From NCBI GenBank assembly GCA_009920665.1, contig RFZL01000007.1, positions 1 through 64,000 of the forward strand: a DNA stretch of 64,000 nt. Reading direction: 5' to 3'. The stretch comes from Alphaproteobacteria bacterium. GTDB taxonomy: Bacteria > Pseudomonadota > Alphaproteobacteria > Puniceispirillales > Puniceispirillaceae. Under the pieces are notes generated by a model. It had not been told where the DNA came from. It ran no database searches and saw only the letters and a program-made list of their open reading frames with translations. A program made the translations under genes and the position numbers. Positions 22,534-32,857 of this stretch are shown in pieces. Position 1 is the first letter of the stretch. Each line of letters begins with the position of its first letter.

Positions 22534-23658
22534 ATGGCCAACGAATTGACAGACGCAACAGTCACGGCGGCACTCGCGACGGTGACAGCACCCGGGCGGG
22601 ACACCGATCTTGTCACCGCCGGCCAGGTCTCCGGCATCGTCATCAAGGACGGTCATGTCGGCTTTACGATCGAGATCGACCCGGCGGAAAAAGGTCACGC
22701 CGACGCCATCCGCGCCGCCAGCGAAGGCGCGGTGAAAGCGCTTGACGGCGTGCTGTCGGCGACCGCCATGCTGACCGCGCATCAGGCTACTCCTCAGGCC
22801 GGACCTCAGGCCGGGCAGGGCCAGCCCTCCCCGCAACCCGGCGGCGGCGAGGCCGCCTCCCGCGAACCGCTGAAGCCGGCCGGGCATCTGATCGCCGTGG
22901 CATCGGGCAAGGGCGGCGTCGGCAAATCTACCACCGCGATCAATCTGGCCCTGGCCATCGCGGCCACCGGCCAGCGCGTCGGCATTCTCGATGCCGATAT
23001 CTATGGCCCGTCGCTGCCGCGGCTAATCGGTCAGAACCGCAAACCGCAGAGCGATGGCAAGAAGATCATCCCGATTGACGCCTGGGGGCTGCAAACGATG
23101 TCGATCGGCTATCTTGTTGCCGAGGACGCGCCGACCATCTGGCGCGGCCCGATGGTGATGAGCGCGATCGAGCAGATGCTGCGTGACGTCGCCTGGGACA
23201 ATCTTGATGTGCTGATCATCGACATGCCGCCCGGCACCGGCGACGCGCAGCTGACGCTCTCGCAACGCGCCGCCCTGTCGGGCGCGGTTATTGTCTCGAC
23301 GCCGCAGGATCTGGCGCTGATCGACGCCCGCAAGGGCCTCAACATGTTCCGCAAGGTCAATGTGCCGGTGCTTGGCATCATCGAGAATATGAGCCATTTC
23401 ATCTGCCCCGACTGTGGCGGGCGGCATGATGTGTTCGGCCATGGCGGCGCGGCGGCGGAAGCCGCGCGCATCGGCGCCCCCTTCCTTGGCGAAGTGCCTT
23501 TGGAAATGACCATCCGGGCGACCTCGGATGCCGGCACACCGGTGGTGGCAAAGGACCCGGACGGGCCGCACGCCGCGCATTACCGCGCCATCGCCGACAA
23601 GGTGATGGGCCAGCTTGCCACGCCGCCGAAGGCCGGCCCGAAGATTGTCATGGACTAG
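22534..23658 (+). CDS. mrp: Mrp/ApbC family iron-sulfur cluster carrier P-loop ATPase
   Basis: AVASGKGGVGKSTTAINLALAIAATGQRVGILDADIYGPSLPRL; N-terminal MIP18-like domain. Confidence 0.93.
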   Translation: MANELTDATVTAALATVTAPGRDTDLVTAGQVSGIVIKDGHVGFTIEIDPAEKGHADAIRAASEGAVKALDGVLSATAMLTAHQATPQAGPQAGQGQPSPQPGGGEAASREPLKPAGHLIAVASGKGGVGKSTTAINLALAIAATGQRVGILDADIYGPSLPRLIGQNRKPQSDGKKIIPIDAWGLQTMSIGYLVAEDAPTIWRGPMVMSAIEQMLRDVAWDNLDVLIIDMPPGTGDAQLTLSQRAALSGAVIVSTPQDLALIDARKGLNMFRKVNVPVLGIIENMSHFICPDCGGRHDVFGHGGAAAEAARIGAPFLGEVPLEMTIRATSDAGTPVVAKDPDGPHAAHYRAIADKVMGQLATPPKAGPKIVMD

Positions 23659-23680
23659 GTGGCGGCTTCCGCCGGATTCG

Positions 23681-24223
23681 TCAAACCCGCACCGGCACTT
23701 TTCGCGTCAGCCTTTCATAGCGATGCGCCGGCACCGCGCCTTCGGCCGGCACCTCCTGCAGCAGTTCTCGGTCCCAAATGGCGGGGTCTAGTTCCGGAAA
23801 TACCGCCGCGGCCGGGCCGCCATCGGGATCAATCTCGACAATTGTCAGCTCGATCCGGTCGGTCAGTGCCAGCCCGGCGGCATAGATCTCACCGCCGCCA
23901 AACAGGATGATCTCGGGCCGCGCCCCCTCGGTCGCAGCGATCCAGCCCCGCGCCAGATCAAGCGCCTCGTCCATATTTGCGGCGCGCAAGGCCCCCTCGC
24001 CGGTCCAGTCGGCATCACGCGTCATGACGATGCTGGCCCGCCCGGGCAGCGCCCGCCCGATCGAATCCCAGGTACGCCGCCCCATGATCAGCGGGCATCC
24101 CATGGTCAGCGCCCTGACCCGTTTCAGATCCGCCGGAAGATGCCACAGCAACCCGGCGCCATCACCGATCACCCGGTTCCGCGCCATCGCCACGACAGCG
24201 ACCATCTCGAGTCTGGCGGTCAT
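23681..24223 (-). CDS. folA: Dihydrofolate reductase
   Basis: MVAVVAMARNRVIGDGAGLLWHLPADLKRVRALTMGCPLIMGRRTWDSIGRALPGR; start overlaps thyA stop region. Confidence 0.93.
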   Translation of the reverse strand: MTARLEMVAVVAMARNRVIGDGAGLLWHLPADLKRVRALTMGCPLIMGRRTWDSIGRALPGRASIVMTRDADWTGEGALRAANMDEALDLARGWIAATEGARPEIILFGGGEIYAAGLALTDRIELTIVEIDPDGGPAAAVFPELDPAIWDRELLQEVPAEGAVPAHRYERLTRKVPVRV

Positions 24224-24224
24224 G

Positions 24225-25064
24225 TCAGACGGCGATCGGTGCCGGGATGTTCGGCGCCGCCTCATAGCCGGTGATCTCGAAATCCTCGAAGGTGAAGCCG
24301 TCAATGCTGTCCGGAACGCGCCGCAGCACCAATGTCGGCAGGGGACCCGGGGTACGGGTCAATTGCAGCCGGGCCTGCTCGAAATGATTTGAATAGAGAT
24401 GCGCATCGCCAAGCGTATGGACAAAGGTGCCGGGCTTCAGATCGCAGACGGCGGCGATCATATGCGTCAACAGCGCGTAGGAGGCGATATTGAACGGCAC
24501 ACCAAGAAAGATGTCGGCGCTGCGTTGATAGAGCTGGCAGGACAGCCTGCCCTCGGCGACGAAAAACTGGAACAGGCAGTGGCAGGGCGGCAGGGCCATC
24601 TGCGGCAGATCGGCCGGATTCCAGGCCGAGAGCATCAGCCGCCGCGATTCCGGCGTTGTCCTGATCGCCTCGACAAGCTCGGCAAGCTGGTCGATCTCGC
24701 GCCCGTCCGCACCCTGCCAGCGACGCCACTGCTTGCCATAGACCGGGCCAAGATCGCCATTCCCGTCGGCCCATTCATCCCAGATCGACACGCCGTTTTC
24801 CTGCAGATAGCGGATATTGGTGTCACCGCGGATGAACCACAGAAGTTCATGGATGATCGAGCGCGTGTGGAGCTTTTTCGTCGTCAGCAGCGGGAAGCCA
24901 TCCGCGAGATCAAAGCGCATCTGATGCCCGAACACGGCACGCGTACCGGTGCCGGTGCGGTCGCCGCGATCGACGCCCTCATCGAGAACGCGGTTCAGAA
25001 GAGTGACATGCCGACCGCAGGCGATCAAGCCGCAATCAGCCCGCGAACCGAATTGGCCGCGCAT
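24225..25064 (-). CDS. thyA: Thymidylate synthase
   Basis: [19 protein letters not shown]..., [12 protein letters not shown] active site; exact start uncertain. Confidence 0.96.
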   Translation of the reverse strand: MRGQFGSRADCGLIACGRHVTLLNRVLDEGVDRGDRTGTGTRAVFGHQMRFDLADGFPLLTTKKLHTRSIIHELLWFIRGDTNIRYLQENGVSIWDEWADGNGDLGPVYGKQWRRWQGADGREIDQLAELVEAIRTTPESRRLMLSAWNPADLPQMALPPCHCLFQFFVAEGRLSCQLYQRSADIFLGVPFNIASYALLTHMIAAVCDLKPGTFVHTLGDAHLYSNHFEQARLQLTRTPGPLPTLVLRRVPDSIDGFTFEDFEITGYEAAPNIPAPIAV

Positions 25065-25104
25065 TCATCCCGGCCGTGATGCATGCAGCCAGCCAGCGCG
25101 CTGG

Positions 25105-25144
25105 CCAGTCCAACAACCAGTCCAACAACCAGCCCAACAACCAA
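25105..25144. repeat. 12-bp tandem repeat, 3 copies
   Basis: ccagtccaacaa / ccagtccaacaa / ccagcccaacaa followed by partial ccaa. Confidence 0.9.
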
Positions 25145-25200
25145 TATGAACATCACATTTGTGAAAACAGCTTTCAAAGCGTCGCCGCTGGACCTATATT

Positions 25201-25560
25201 GAAGGTGCCGGCTTGCCGGCTATGGCGATAAACGTGCTGTGAAATAGGCAGAGCGGACCCGGGGGCGGTACCCGGCGCCTCCACCATTTCAGCCGACACC
25301 TGATTCGATGGCGAATGACGGCTGAAAGACTGGGGGCGAAACAGGATCGACGCATGTAATAAAGACAGTATTTTCGCTCGGTATGGTACCCGCCGTTATC
25401 GGGCCATGTAGTAGTTGCAAATGACAACACTGCTCCGGTAGCAGCAGCAGCCTAACGGCAGCGAAAGCAACCGATCTTAAAGTCCAGTCCGCTTGAGCTC
25501 GGGTTGGCGGGGTTTGGAACGCACCTGGCAACAGAAGCGTTCCTCTTCTTCCCACAGGTA
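25201..25560 (+). ncRNA. ssrA: Transfer-messenger RNA, two-piece circularly permuted (alphaproteobacterial type); outer boundaries approximate
   Basis: Acceptor piece ends GGACCCGGGGGCGGTACCCGGCGCCTCCACCA at 25286, then an intervening segment, then a 5' piece GGGGGCGAAACAGGATCGACGCATGTAATAAAGAC from 25332. Tag frame GCA AAT GAC AAC ACT GCT CCG GTA GCA GCA GCA GCC TAA (25417-25455) = ANDNTAPVAAAA*. GGGGGCG pairs with CGCCTCC to close the acceptor stem. Confidence 0.95.
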
Positions 25561-25584
25561 CCAGCTGGATCAGGTAAATGCGCG

Positions 25585-26088
25585 ATGAATGATGACGGGC
25601 AGGAATTCACCGGACTCAATTACGAGCTTCTCGTCGAGGAATCGCTTCGTATGGTTGTGCGCTCGGCCCTGCAGATCACCGAAATCAGTGGCCTTCCCGG
25701 CGAAACGCATTTTTATATTGCTTTCAAGACCGGGTATCCGGGCGTGACCATGGATGACGCCCTTCGCGCGCAACACCCGGAGACCATCACCATCGTCCTG
25801 CAACACCAGTTCGCCGACCTTGTCGTCGCCGATGACAGCTTCACCGTCACGCTGTTTTTCGGTGGCAAACCATCCACCATGACCGTGCCATTCGCCGCGG
25901 TGACCAGCTTCAACGACCCGTCGGTTGGTTTCGGCCTGCAATTTGGTGGCGATGACGAGGCGGATAATGACCGGGAGGTCGGTGACGAGGCCGTAATCGA
26001 AACACCGGATGGTGCGGAAACGGCAGCGGACAACGGGGGAACGGCCGAGGTTGTGTCACTGGACAGTTTCCGCAAATCCCCTTCCTGA
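25585..26088 (+). CDS. sspB: SspB family ClpXP adaptor (alphaproteobacterial type)
   Basis: LNYELLVEESLRMVVRSALQITEISGLPGETHFYIAFKTGYPGVTM...ITIVLQHQFADLVVADDSFTVTLFFGGKPSTMTVPFAAVTSFNDPSVGFGLQF matches the SspB-alpha family; start trimmed to ATG 25585, downstream of the tmRNA. Confidence 0.9.
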   Translation: MNDDGQEFTGLNYELLVEESLRMVVRSALQITEISGLPGETHFYIAFKTGYPGVTMDDALRAQHPETITIVLQHQFADLVVADDSFTVTLFFGGKPSTMTVPFAAVTSFNDPSVGFGLQFGGDDEADNDREVGDEAVIETPDGAETAADNGGTAEVVSLDSFRKSPS

Positions 26089-26117
26089 GCGTCCACCCTG
26101 TCCGCACGGATTGACCA

Positions 26118-27725
26118 ATGACCGATTTTGCCTATAGCCCGATGTTCCCGCTCGGGGACGACAGCACCGAATATGAACTTGTCACCAGCGATCATGTCAC
26201 GCTTGTCGAACTTGGCGGCGAGACCTTCCTGAAGATCGAGCCGGAGGCACTTCGCCTGCTGGCACAGCGTGCCTTCACCGACATCTCGCACCTTCTGCGC
26301 AGCAGCCACCTGGCCCAGCTGGCGGCGATCCTCGATGATCCGGAGTCGACGCAGAATGACCGTTTCGTGGCACTTGAAATGCTGAAAAACGCCGTTATCG
26401 CGGCCGAAGGGCTGCTGCCGATGTGCCAGGATACCGGCACCGCGATCATCTCCGGCACCCGCGGCGATCATGTGCTCGTCGGCGGTGATGAGGGTGAGGC
26501 GCTGTCGCGCGGCGTGTTCGACACCTATCAGCAGAGCAATCTTCGCTATTCACAGCTGGCGGCAACAGGCATGTTCGACGAGGTCAACACGGCAACCAAC
26601 CTGCCGGCGCAGATTGATCTCTATGCCGGCAAGGGGCTGGAATACAAATTCGCCTTCATCCAGAAAGGCGGCGGGTCGGCGAACAAGACCTTCCTCCATC
26701 AGAAGACCAAGGCGGTGCTGAACCCGGAATCGATGCGGGAGTTCATCCGCACGGCGATCCTCGATCTCGGCACCTCGGCCTGCCCGCCCTATCATCTGGC
26801 GGTGGTCATCGGCGGCACCTCGGCCGAATATAATCTGAAGACGGTCAAACAGGCCTCGATCCGTGCGCTTGACGCGTTGCCGACCGAAGGTAACAGCCTT
26901 GGCCATGCCTGGCGCGATCTGGAATGGGAGGCCGAAATCCTGCAGATCACGCGTGATCTGGGGATTGGCGCGCAGTTCGGCGGAAAATATTACTGTCATG
27001 ATGTGCGGGTGATCCGTCTGCCGCGCCATGGCGCGTCCTGCCCGATTGGCATTGGCGTATCCTGCTCGGCCGACCGGCAGGCACTTGCCAAGATCACGCC
27101 GGAGGGCATTTTTGTCGAGAAGCTGGAGCGTGACCCGGCACGCTATCTTCCCGAAATCGATACGTCTGACGAAATCCCGGCGGTGCCGGTCGATCTGAAT
27201 CGTCCGATGGTGGAAATTCTGGCGACGCTCAGCCAACATCCGGTGGCGACAAGGCTGGCCCTGACCGGCCCGCTGATCGTGGCCCGTGACATCGCGCATG
27301 CCAAGCTGCTGGAACGCCTGCAGGCGGAAGGCGATCTGCCACAATGGTTCAAGGACCATCCTGTCTATTACGCCGGACCGGCAAAAACACCGGAAGGCAT
27401 GGCGTCAGGGTCATTCGGACCGACCACAGCCGGGCGCATGGACAGCTATGTCCCCACCTTCCAGGCGGCAGGCGGGTCGATGGTGATGCTGGCGAAGGGC
27501 AACCGCTCACGCCAGGTTCGCGAAAGCTGCGAGGCGCATGGCGGGTTCTATCTTGGCAGCATCGGCGGCGTCGCCGCGAAGCTGGCGCTGGAATCGATCA
27601 GGAAGATCGAAGTGCTGGAATATCCCGAACTCGGGATGGAGGCTGTCTGGAAGATCGAGGTCGAGAATTTCCCGGCCTTCATCATCACCGACGACAAGGG
27701 TAACGACTTCTTTGATATCCGGTGA
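26118..27725 (+). CDS. Fumarate hydratase class I
   Basis: 535 aa; [49 protein letters not shown]. Confidence 0.94.
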   Translation: MTDFAYSPMFPLGDDSTEYELVTSDHVTLVELGGETFLKIEPEALRLLAQRAFTDISHLLRSSHLAQLAAILDDPESTQNDRFVALEMLKNAVIAAEGLLPMCQDTGTAIISGTRGDHVLVGGDEGEALSRGVFDTYQQSNLRYSQLAATGMFDEVNTATNLPAQIDLYAGKGLEYKFAFIQKGGGSANKTFLHQKTKAVLNPESMREFIRTAILDLGTSACPPYHLAVVIGGTSAEYNLKTVKQASIRALDALPTEGNSLGHAWRDLEWEAEILQITRDLGIGAQFGGKYYCHDVRVIRLPRHGASCPIGIGVSCSADRQALAKITPEGIFVEKLERDPARYLPEIDTSDEIPAVPVDLNRPMVEILATLSQHPVATRLALTGPLIVARDIAHAKLLERLQAEGDLPQWFKDHPVYYAGPAKTPEGMASGSFGPTTAGRMDSYVPTFQAAGGSMVMLAKGNRSRQVRESCEAHGGFYLGSIGGVAAKLALESIRKIEVLEYPELGMEAVWKIEVENFPAFIITDDKGNDFFDIR

Positions 27726-27737
27726 CGTCGGGTTTGG

Positions 27738-29021
27738 TCACGCCGGCGGCGGGCCACCGCTGGCATAATCGATCAGCTGGATCGTATGCCGGACAGGGAT
27801 CTCGCCATCAAGCTGCTGGATACATCCGATATTGCCCGCGGCCACAATCGGGGCGCCAGTATCACGGATATTGTCAAGCTTGCGCCGGCGCAACCCATCG
27901 GCCATGTCGGGCTGCAGGATGTTGTAGACCCCCGCCGACCCGCAGCACAGATGCGGCTCCAGCGGTTGCCGCACCTCGAACCCGGCCTGACGAAGCAGGC
28001 TGACCGGCAGATCGTGGATTTTCTGTCCATGCTGCAGGGAACAAGCCGAATGATAGGCCACAACACCGCGCCCTTCCGGTGCCGGATCGATGATCGTGTT
28101 CAGCGGCAGTTCGTCCAGCAATTCGGCAATGTCGCGGGTCAGCCCTGCCACCTGTGCGGCGATATCCTTCAATTCCGGATCGTCGCCGATCACATGCTCG
28201 TAATCCTTGACCATCGTGCCGCAGCCGGACGCATTGACGACAATGGCGTCGACCGCACCGCTGCGAATTTCGTCTCGCCAGGCCAGCAGGGTCGATCTGA
28301 TCGCGGACCGGGCCGCGTCGGCCTCGCCGATATGATGCGCCAGCGCCCCGCAGCAAAACGCCTCGGCACGCACGGTCACCCGCACACCAAGCTTGTTGAG
28401 AACCCGTATGGTGCTGGCATTGATCGCAGGATCAAGCGCGCGCTGGGCACATCCGGCCAGAAGAATGACATGACGAATGGCCTTGACGCGCGGCTCAAAC
28501 CGCATCGTCCGGCCGCCAACCCTGTCAAAACGGGGCGGTTTGCGCGGCAGCTTGGCCAGCGCCGCGCGGATACGCTCCGGCATGACCGGCGCGAAGAGGC
28601 TGCCGATCCGGCCAAGGCGGATCATCAGATGAAACCGCGCTGCATGGGGAATGACATGCACCAGCATCCGCCGCATCAACCTGTCAGCCCATGGCCGCCT
28701 AACCTGCCGGTCAAGCCGGTCACGGCCAATTTCGATCAGATGATGGTAATCGACGCCCGAAGGGCATGTTGTCGTGCAGGCAAGACAGCCAAGGCAGCGG
28801 TCAAGGTGAATCCCGGTATCGGATGACACGCTGTCAGGGCTTTCAAGAAGTTCACGCATCAGCCAGATGCGCCCGCGCGGGCTGTCACGCTCGTCACCGG
28901 TCATCACATAGGTCGGGCAGGTCGCGGTGCAGAACCCGCAATGGACGCATTTGCGGAGAATGGCATCAGCCTCGCGGACCTGTGGGTCAAGAAGCTGGAT
29001 TTCGGTGAAATGCGTCTGCAT
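27738..29021 (-). CDS. glcF: Glycolate oxidase iron-sulfur subunit
   Basis: CVHCGFCTATCPTY and CLGCLACTTTCPSGV 4Fe-4S motifs, Cys-rich domains; adjacent to glcE and glcD. Confidence 0.93.
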   Translation of the reverse strand: MQTHFTEIQLLDPQVREADAILRKCVHCGFCTATCPTYVMTGDERDSPRGRIWLMRELLESPDSVSSDTGIHLDRCLGCLACTTTCPSGVDYHHLIEIGRDRLDRQVRRPWADRLMRRMLVHVIPHAARFHLMIRLGRIGSLFAPVMPERIRAALAKLPRKPPRFDRVGGRTMRFEPRVKAIRHVILLAGCAQRALDPAINASTIRVLNKLGVRVTVRAEAFCCGALAHHIGEADAARSAIRSTLLAWRDEIRSGAVDAIVVNASGCGTMVKDYEHVIGDDPELKDIAAQVAGLTRDIAELLDELPLNTIIDPAPEGRGVVAYHSACSLQHGQKIHDLPVSLLRQAGFEVRQPLEPHLCCGSAGVYNILQPDMADGLRRRKLDNIRDTGAPIVAAGNIGCIQQLDGEIPVRHTIQLIDYASGGPPPA

Positions 29022-29032
29022 GCCGCCCTCGT

Positions 29033-30232
29033 CTACATGCCTTCATGCATGCGTTCATAATTCAGCACGCCGAGCGGGTCAAAGGATGCCTTGACCCGCT
29101 TGTGAAGCTCAAGGACCGGTCCGGACAGCGGCTGGAATGGCGCAATGCTCTCGCGCGTCGCGCCAACATCGCGGATCAACATGGCGAACCCGCTGCCAAG
29201 GCCGGCGATGGCAGCGCGAAGTGCCGTCCCGATATGCGGCGAAGTGCCGGCAATCCATAATAGCCCCCCTGCCCAGTCGGCGATCATCCGGACATCAAGA
29301 CCAGGATCAAGCGCCGCCATCACCCGCGGCGCGTCGGACGGGGCACAGGACACCTTCCAGATATCATGCGGCCTTTCGGCGAGCGGCTGGATATCCCTGA
29401 TCCGCTGCCACAGAGCAGCACTCCTGTCAGCATCAAGCGGCTCGCCGCCACTGAGTGCCAACAGATGGCCAAGCCTGTCCGCCACCGAGGCCTCGATCCC
29501 TTCCAGCCTGATCACCGCCGTAAAGGGCATGCCAAGATCGACGCCTTCCTCGGCGGCGACGGTCTGCGGCAGGATGGCGGCAGCCCCGGGTTCATGCGCG
29601 GTGGCAAAGATCGAGGCAATGCCCGAAACGGCATCGATCAGGCTGTCATGACCGACAAGGAGCGAACGCGCGGTTTCGGGCGCTGGCAGGGTCTTCAGCG
29701 TGATCTCATCCATCACGCCAAGCGTGCCGAAAGACCCGCACATCAGTTTCGACAGATCATAGCCGGTGACATTCTTCATCACCTTGCCGCCCGACTTGAA
29801 CAGCTCGCCGCGCCCCGACACCGCCTCGAAGCCGAGCAGATAGTCGCGCGCCGCACCGGCGGTCAGTCGCCGCGGGCCGGACAGGTTGGCGGCGATCACA
29901 CCGCCGATGGTGCCGCTGGCCCCCGGCGCGCCCTCACCCAGAATGCGTGACAGGCGGGGCGGCTCGAAGGCCAGTATCTGGCGCGCCTCGGCAAGCGCCG
30001 CCTCGACAATTTCCATCGGCGTTCCGGCGCGTAGCGTCAGGACAAGCTCCTCCGGCTGGTAATCGATGATTCCGCTGAAGGCGGAGACATCGAGAACAGC
30101 ATCATAGGATGCGGCGCGGCCAAGATGGCGTTTGGTGCCACCGGCACGCAGCTCAAGCCGCGACTTTGCAGCCACCGCGTCCTGAATGGCATCCTGTGCC
30201 TGCTGCAGATCGGAGATGACAATATCGGTCAT
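29033..30232 (-). CDS. glcE: Glycolate oxidase subunit GlcE (FAD-binding)
   Basis: FAD-binding domain (GGVIAANLSGPRRLTAGAARDYLLGFEAVSGRGE); between glcD and glcF. Confidence 0.92.
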   Translation of the reverse strand: MTDIVISDLQQAQDAIQDAVAAKSRLELRAGGTKRHLGRAASYDAVLDVSAFSGIIDYQPEELVLTLRAGTPMEIVEAALAEARQILAFEPPRLSRILGEGAPGASGTIGGVIAANLSGPRRLTAGAARDYLLGFEAVSGRGELFKSGGKVMKNVTGYDLSKLMCGSFGTLGVMDEITLKTLPAPETARSLLVGHDSLIDAVSGIASIFATAHEPGAAAILPQTVAAEEGVDLGMPFTAVIRLEGIEASVADRLGHLLALSGGEPLDADRSAALWQRIRDIQPLAERPHDIWKVSCAPSDAPRVMAALDPGLDVRMIADWAGGLLWIAGTSPHIGTALRAAIAGLGSGFAMLIRDVGATRESIAPFQPLSGPVLELHKRVKASFDPLGVLNYERMHEGM

Positions 30233-30281
30233 CAGGCAATGGCCCCTTGCAAGTCAGTCCGGCCAGCCGAATGCCGGTGTC

Positions 30282-31769
30282 CTAGAATCTCGGCAGATCG
30301 GGATGTGGCAGCTTGCCCTTGTGGACATGAAGCCGGCCAAGCTCGGCACAGCGATGTAGATGGGGAAACACCTTGCCGGGATTCAGAAGATGTCCCGGAT
30401 CGAAGGCGCATTTCAGACGCTGCTGCTGTTTCAGATCATCCTCGGTGAACTGGATGTTCATCAGATCGCGCTTTTCAACGCCGACACCATGTTCGCCGGT
30501 CAGCACACCGCCCATCTCGACACAGCTTCGCAGAATGTCGGCGCCAAATTCCTCGGCGCGTTCTAGTTCGCCCGGCTGGTTGGCGTCGAACAGGATCAGC
30601 GGGTGAAGATTGCCATCACCGGCGTGGAAGACATTGGCGACACGCAGGCCATATTGCTGGCTCAGCGAATTCATCCGCCGCATCATGTCGGGTAGACGGC
30701 GTCGTGGAATGGTGCCATCCATGCACAGATAGTCCGGTGAAATCCGGCCAACAGCCGGAAAGGCCGATTTGCGGCCAGCCCAGAACAGGTTGCGCTCTTC
30801 CTCGGACTGGCTGACGCGTACCGACGTTGCGCCGGCCTTGCGGACGATCGCCTCGACGCGTTCGATCAGCGCGTCAACCTCTACCTCTGGACCGTCAAGT
30901 TCGATGATCAGAAGCGCCGCCGCCTCGCGCGGATAGCCGGCATTGGCGAAATCCTCGGCGGCGTTGATGGCAAGCCCGTCCATCATTTCCATGCCGGCGG
31001 GGATGATGCCGGCAGCGATGACATCACCAACCGCCTTGCCGGCATCGCCAGTGTCCTCAAATCCGACAAGAAGCGCCCGCGCGGTGGCCGGTTTCTGCAG
31101 AATGCGAAGCGTCACCTCGCTGACAACGCCAAGCAGCCCCTCGGATCCGGTCATCACACCAAGAAGGTCATAATCACCCGAATCAAGATGCTTGCCACCG
31201 AATCGCAGGATTTCACCCTCGATCGTGACAATCTCGACACCAAGGAGATTGTTTGTCGTCAAACCGTATTTCAGACAGTGAACGCCGCCCGAATTCTCGG
31301 CCACATTGCCGCCGACCGAACAGGCGATCTGGCTTGACGGGTCCGGCGCATAATAGAAACCGTCCGCCTGCACGGCGTGGGTGATGGCAAGGTTGGTCAC
31401 GCCGGGCTGCGCGACAACACAGCGGTTGGCGTAATCCACCTCAAGGATGCGGTTGAATTTTCCAAGGCCAAGAAGCACGGCATCCGCCAGCGGCAATGCG
31501 CCGCCTGACAGCGAGGTCCCGGCCCCGCGCGGCACCACCTTGACCCCCTGCTCGTGGCAATATTTCATCACGGCGGCGATCTGCTCGACCGTTTCGGGCA
31601 ACACCACCGCCAGCGGCACCTGTCGGTAAGCGGACAGGCCGTCAGAGTCAAAGGCCTTCATGCTTTCGGTCGAATCGACGACGCACCCGTCAGGCAGCAT
31701 CCGCCGCAGCGCGCCGCAGATGTCGTCGCGCCGGTTCATCACCGCCTGATCTGGTTCTGGCATCAACAT
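30282..31769 (-). CDS. glcD: Glycolate oxidase subunit GlcD
   Basis: FAD-linked oxidase (VVPRGAGTSLSGGALPLADAVLLGLGKFNRILE). Confidence 0.94.
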   Translation of the reverse strand: MLMPEPDQAVMNRRDDICGALRRMLPDGCVVDSTESMKAFDSDGLSAYRQVPLAVVLPETVEQIAAVMKYCHEQGVKVVPRGAGTSLSGGALPLADAVLLGLGKFNRILEVDYANRCVVAQPGVTNLAITHAVQADGFYYAPDPSSQIACSVGGNVAENSGGVHCLKYGLTTNNLLGVEIVTIEGEILRFGGKHLDSGDYDLLGVMTGSEGLLGVVSEVTLRILQKPATARALLVGFEDTGDAGKAVGDVIAAGIIPAGMEMMDGLAINAAEDFANAGYPREAAALLIIELDGPEVEVDALIERVEAIVRKAGATSVRVSQSEEERNLFWAGRKSAFPAVGRISPDYLCMDGTIPRRRLPDMMRRMNSLSQQYGLRVANVFHAGDGNLHPLILFDANQPGELERAEEFGADILRSCVEMGGVLTGEHGVGVEKRDLMNIQFTEDDLKQQQRLKCAFDPGHLLNPGKVFPHLHRCAELGRLHVHKGKLPHPDLPRF

Positions 31770-31901
31770 GGCCGGGGTCCGTCAGCAAAAGGTTTCCGGC
31801 TATCACTATACATGCAATCGGCCCGACCTGTCAGCGCCATGTGACAGGTGATTTGCCGCACCGGCCATCAAAGGCCGCCCGAAACAAAAGATGCTGAAAT
31901 G

Positions 31902-31926
31902 AAAAACGGCCGGCAAAGCCGACCGT
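31902..31926 (-). terminator. Rho-independent terminator of rpmJ
   Basis: Minus strand ACGGTCGGC-TTT-GCCGGCCGT followed by TTTT. Confidence 0.85.
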
Positions 31927-31949
31927 TGGTCAGAATATTTGGCGCGTGT

Positions 31950-32075
31950 TCAGCCCTGGCGAGCCTTCATGCGCGGGTTACGCTTGTTAATCACGTAAAG
32001 GCGACCACGACGGCGCACAACCTGACAGTTGCGATCACGCGACTTGAGAGTTTTGAGCGAGCTGGCGACTTTCAT
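31950..32075 (-). CDS. rpmJ: 50S ribosomal protein L36
   Basis: Translation [41 protein letters not shown] (41 aa); below the ORF-track length cutoff. Confidence 0.97.
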   Translation of the reverse strand: MKVASSLKTLKSRDRNCQVVRRRGRLYVINKRNPRMKARQG

Positions 32076-32170
32076 GTTCGGCTCCGGCACAAAGCGTTGA
32101 ATTCAATGAGCGGGTTGTCTAGCACCGCGCCCCGATGACGTCAATGCAGAAATCGGCTGGCGTGACGGTG

Positions 32171-32827
32171 CTAGCCGGCGCAGACCACGCCTGTTCCCTT
32201 GAGCCCACAATAGCCATTCGGCACCTTGTGCAGATATTGCTGGTGATAATCCTCGGCATAGTAGAACGGTCCGGCCGGCCCGATTTCGGTTGTAATCTCG
32301 CCAAGTCCTCGCCCCGCCAGTGCCGCGCCATAATCGGCCGCCACCCGCCGGGCAAGATCGAGCTGTGCGTCCGAGGTGGTGAAAATCGCCGAGCGGTACT
32401 GCGTACCGAAATCATTGCCCTGGCGATAGCCCTGTGTCGGGTCGTGCTCCTCAAAGAAGGTTTTCAGGATTCGGCCAAGGGAAATCTGTGACGGGTCATA
32501 TACCACCATCACCACCTCGGTATGGCCGGTCCGCCCGGAACATACCTCCTCATAGGTCGGATTGGGGGTGAAGCCGCCAGCATAGCCCACGGCGGTGGTG
32601 AACACGCCGTCAAGCTTCCAGAACAGACGCTCGGCGCCCCAGAAACAGCCAAGCCCGAGATGGATTTCCTCGAGATTGTCAGCAAAGGGCCCCATTGTCG
32701 GCGTTCCCAGAACGCCATGCGGCGCACCTTCCCAGACTGGCATCTCGCGCCCCGGCAGCGCTTCGGACAGAAGCGGCATGCGCGCCTTGAAGGGATTTGA
32801 AAACAGCATGGTAGCCTCGCATTTCAC
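32171..32827 (-). CDS. msrA: Peptide-methionine (S)-S-oxide reductase
   Basis: [27 protein letters not shown]. Confidence 0.95.
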   Translation of the reverse strand: MKCEATMLFSNPFKARMPLLSEALPGREMPVWEGAPHGVLGTPTMGPFADNLEEIHLGLGCFWGAERLFWKLDGVFTTAVGYAGGFTPNPTYEEVCSGRTGHTEVVMVVYDPSQISLGRILKTFFEEHDPTQGYRQGNDFGTQYRSAIFTTSDAQLDLARRVAADYGAALAGRGLGEITTEIGPAGPFYYAEDYHQQYLHKVPNGYCGLKGTGVVCAG

Positions 32828-32857
32828 AGATTATGTCTGGCAACGGCACATGTCCTG

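Noticed and set aside
25289-25555. Minus-strand ORF across the tmRNA (also 25194..25430)
   Set aside because: Overlaps the ssrA RNA; no protein-family signal.
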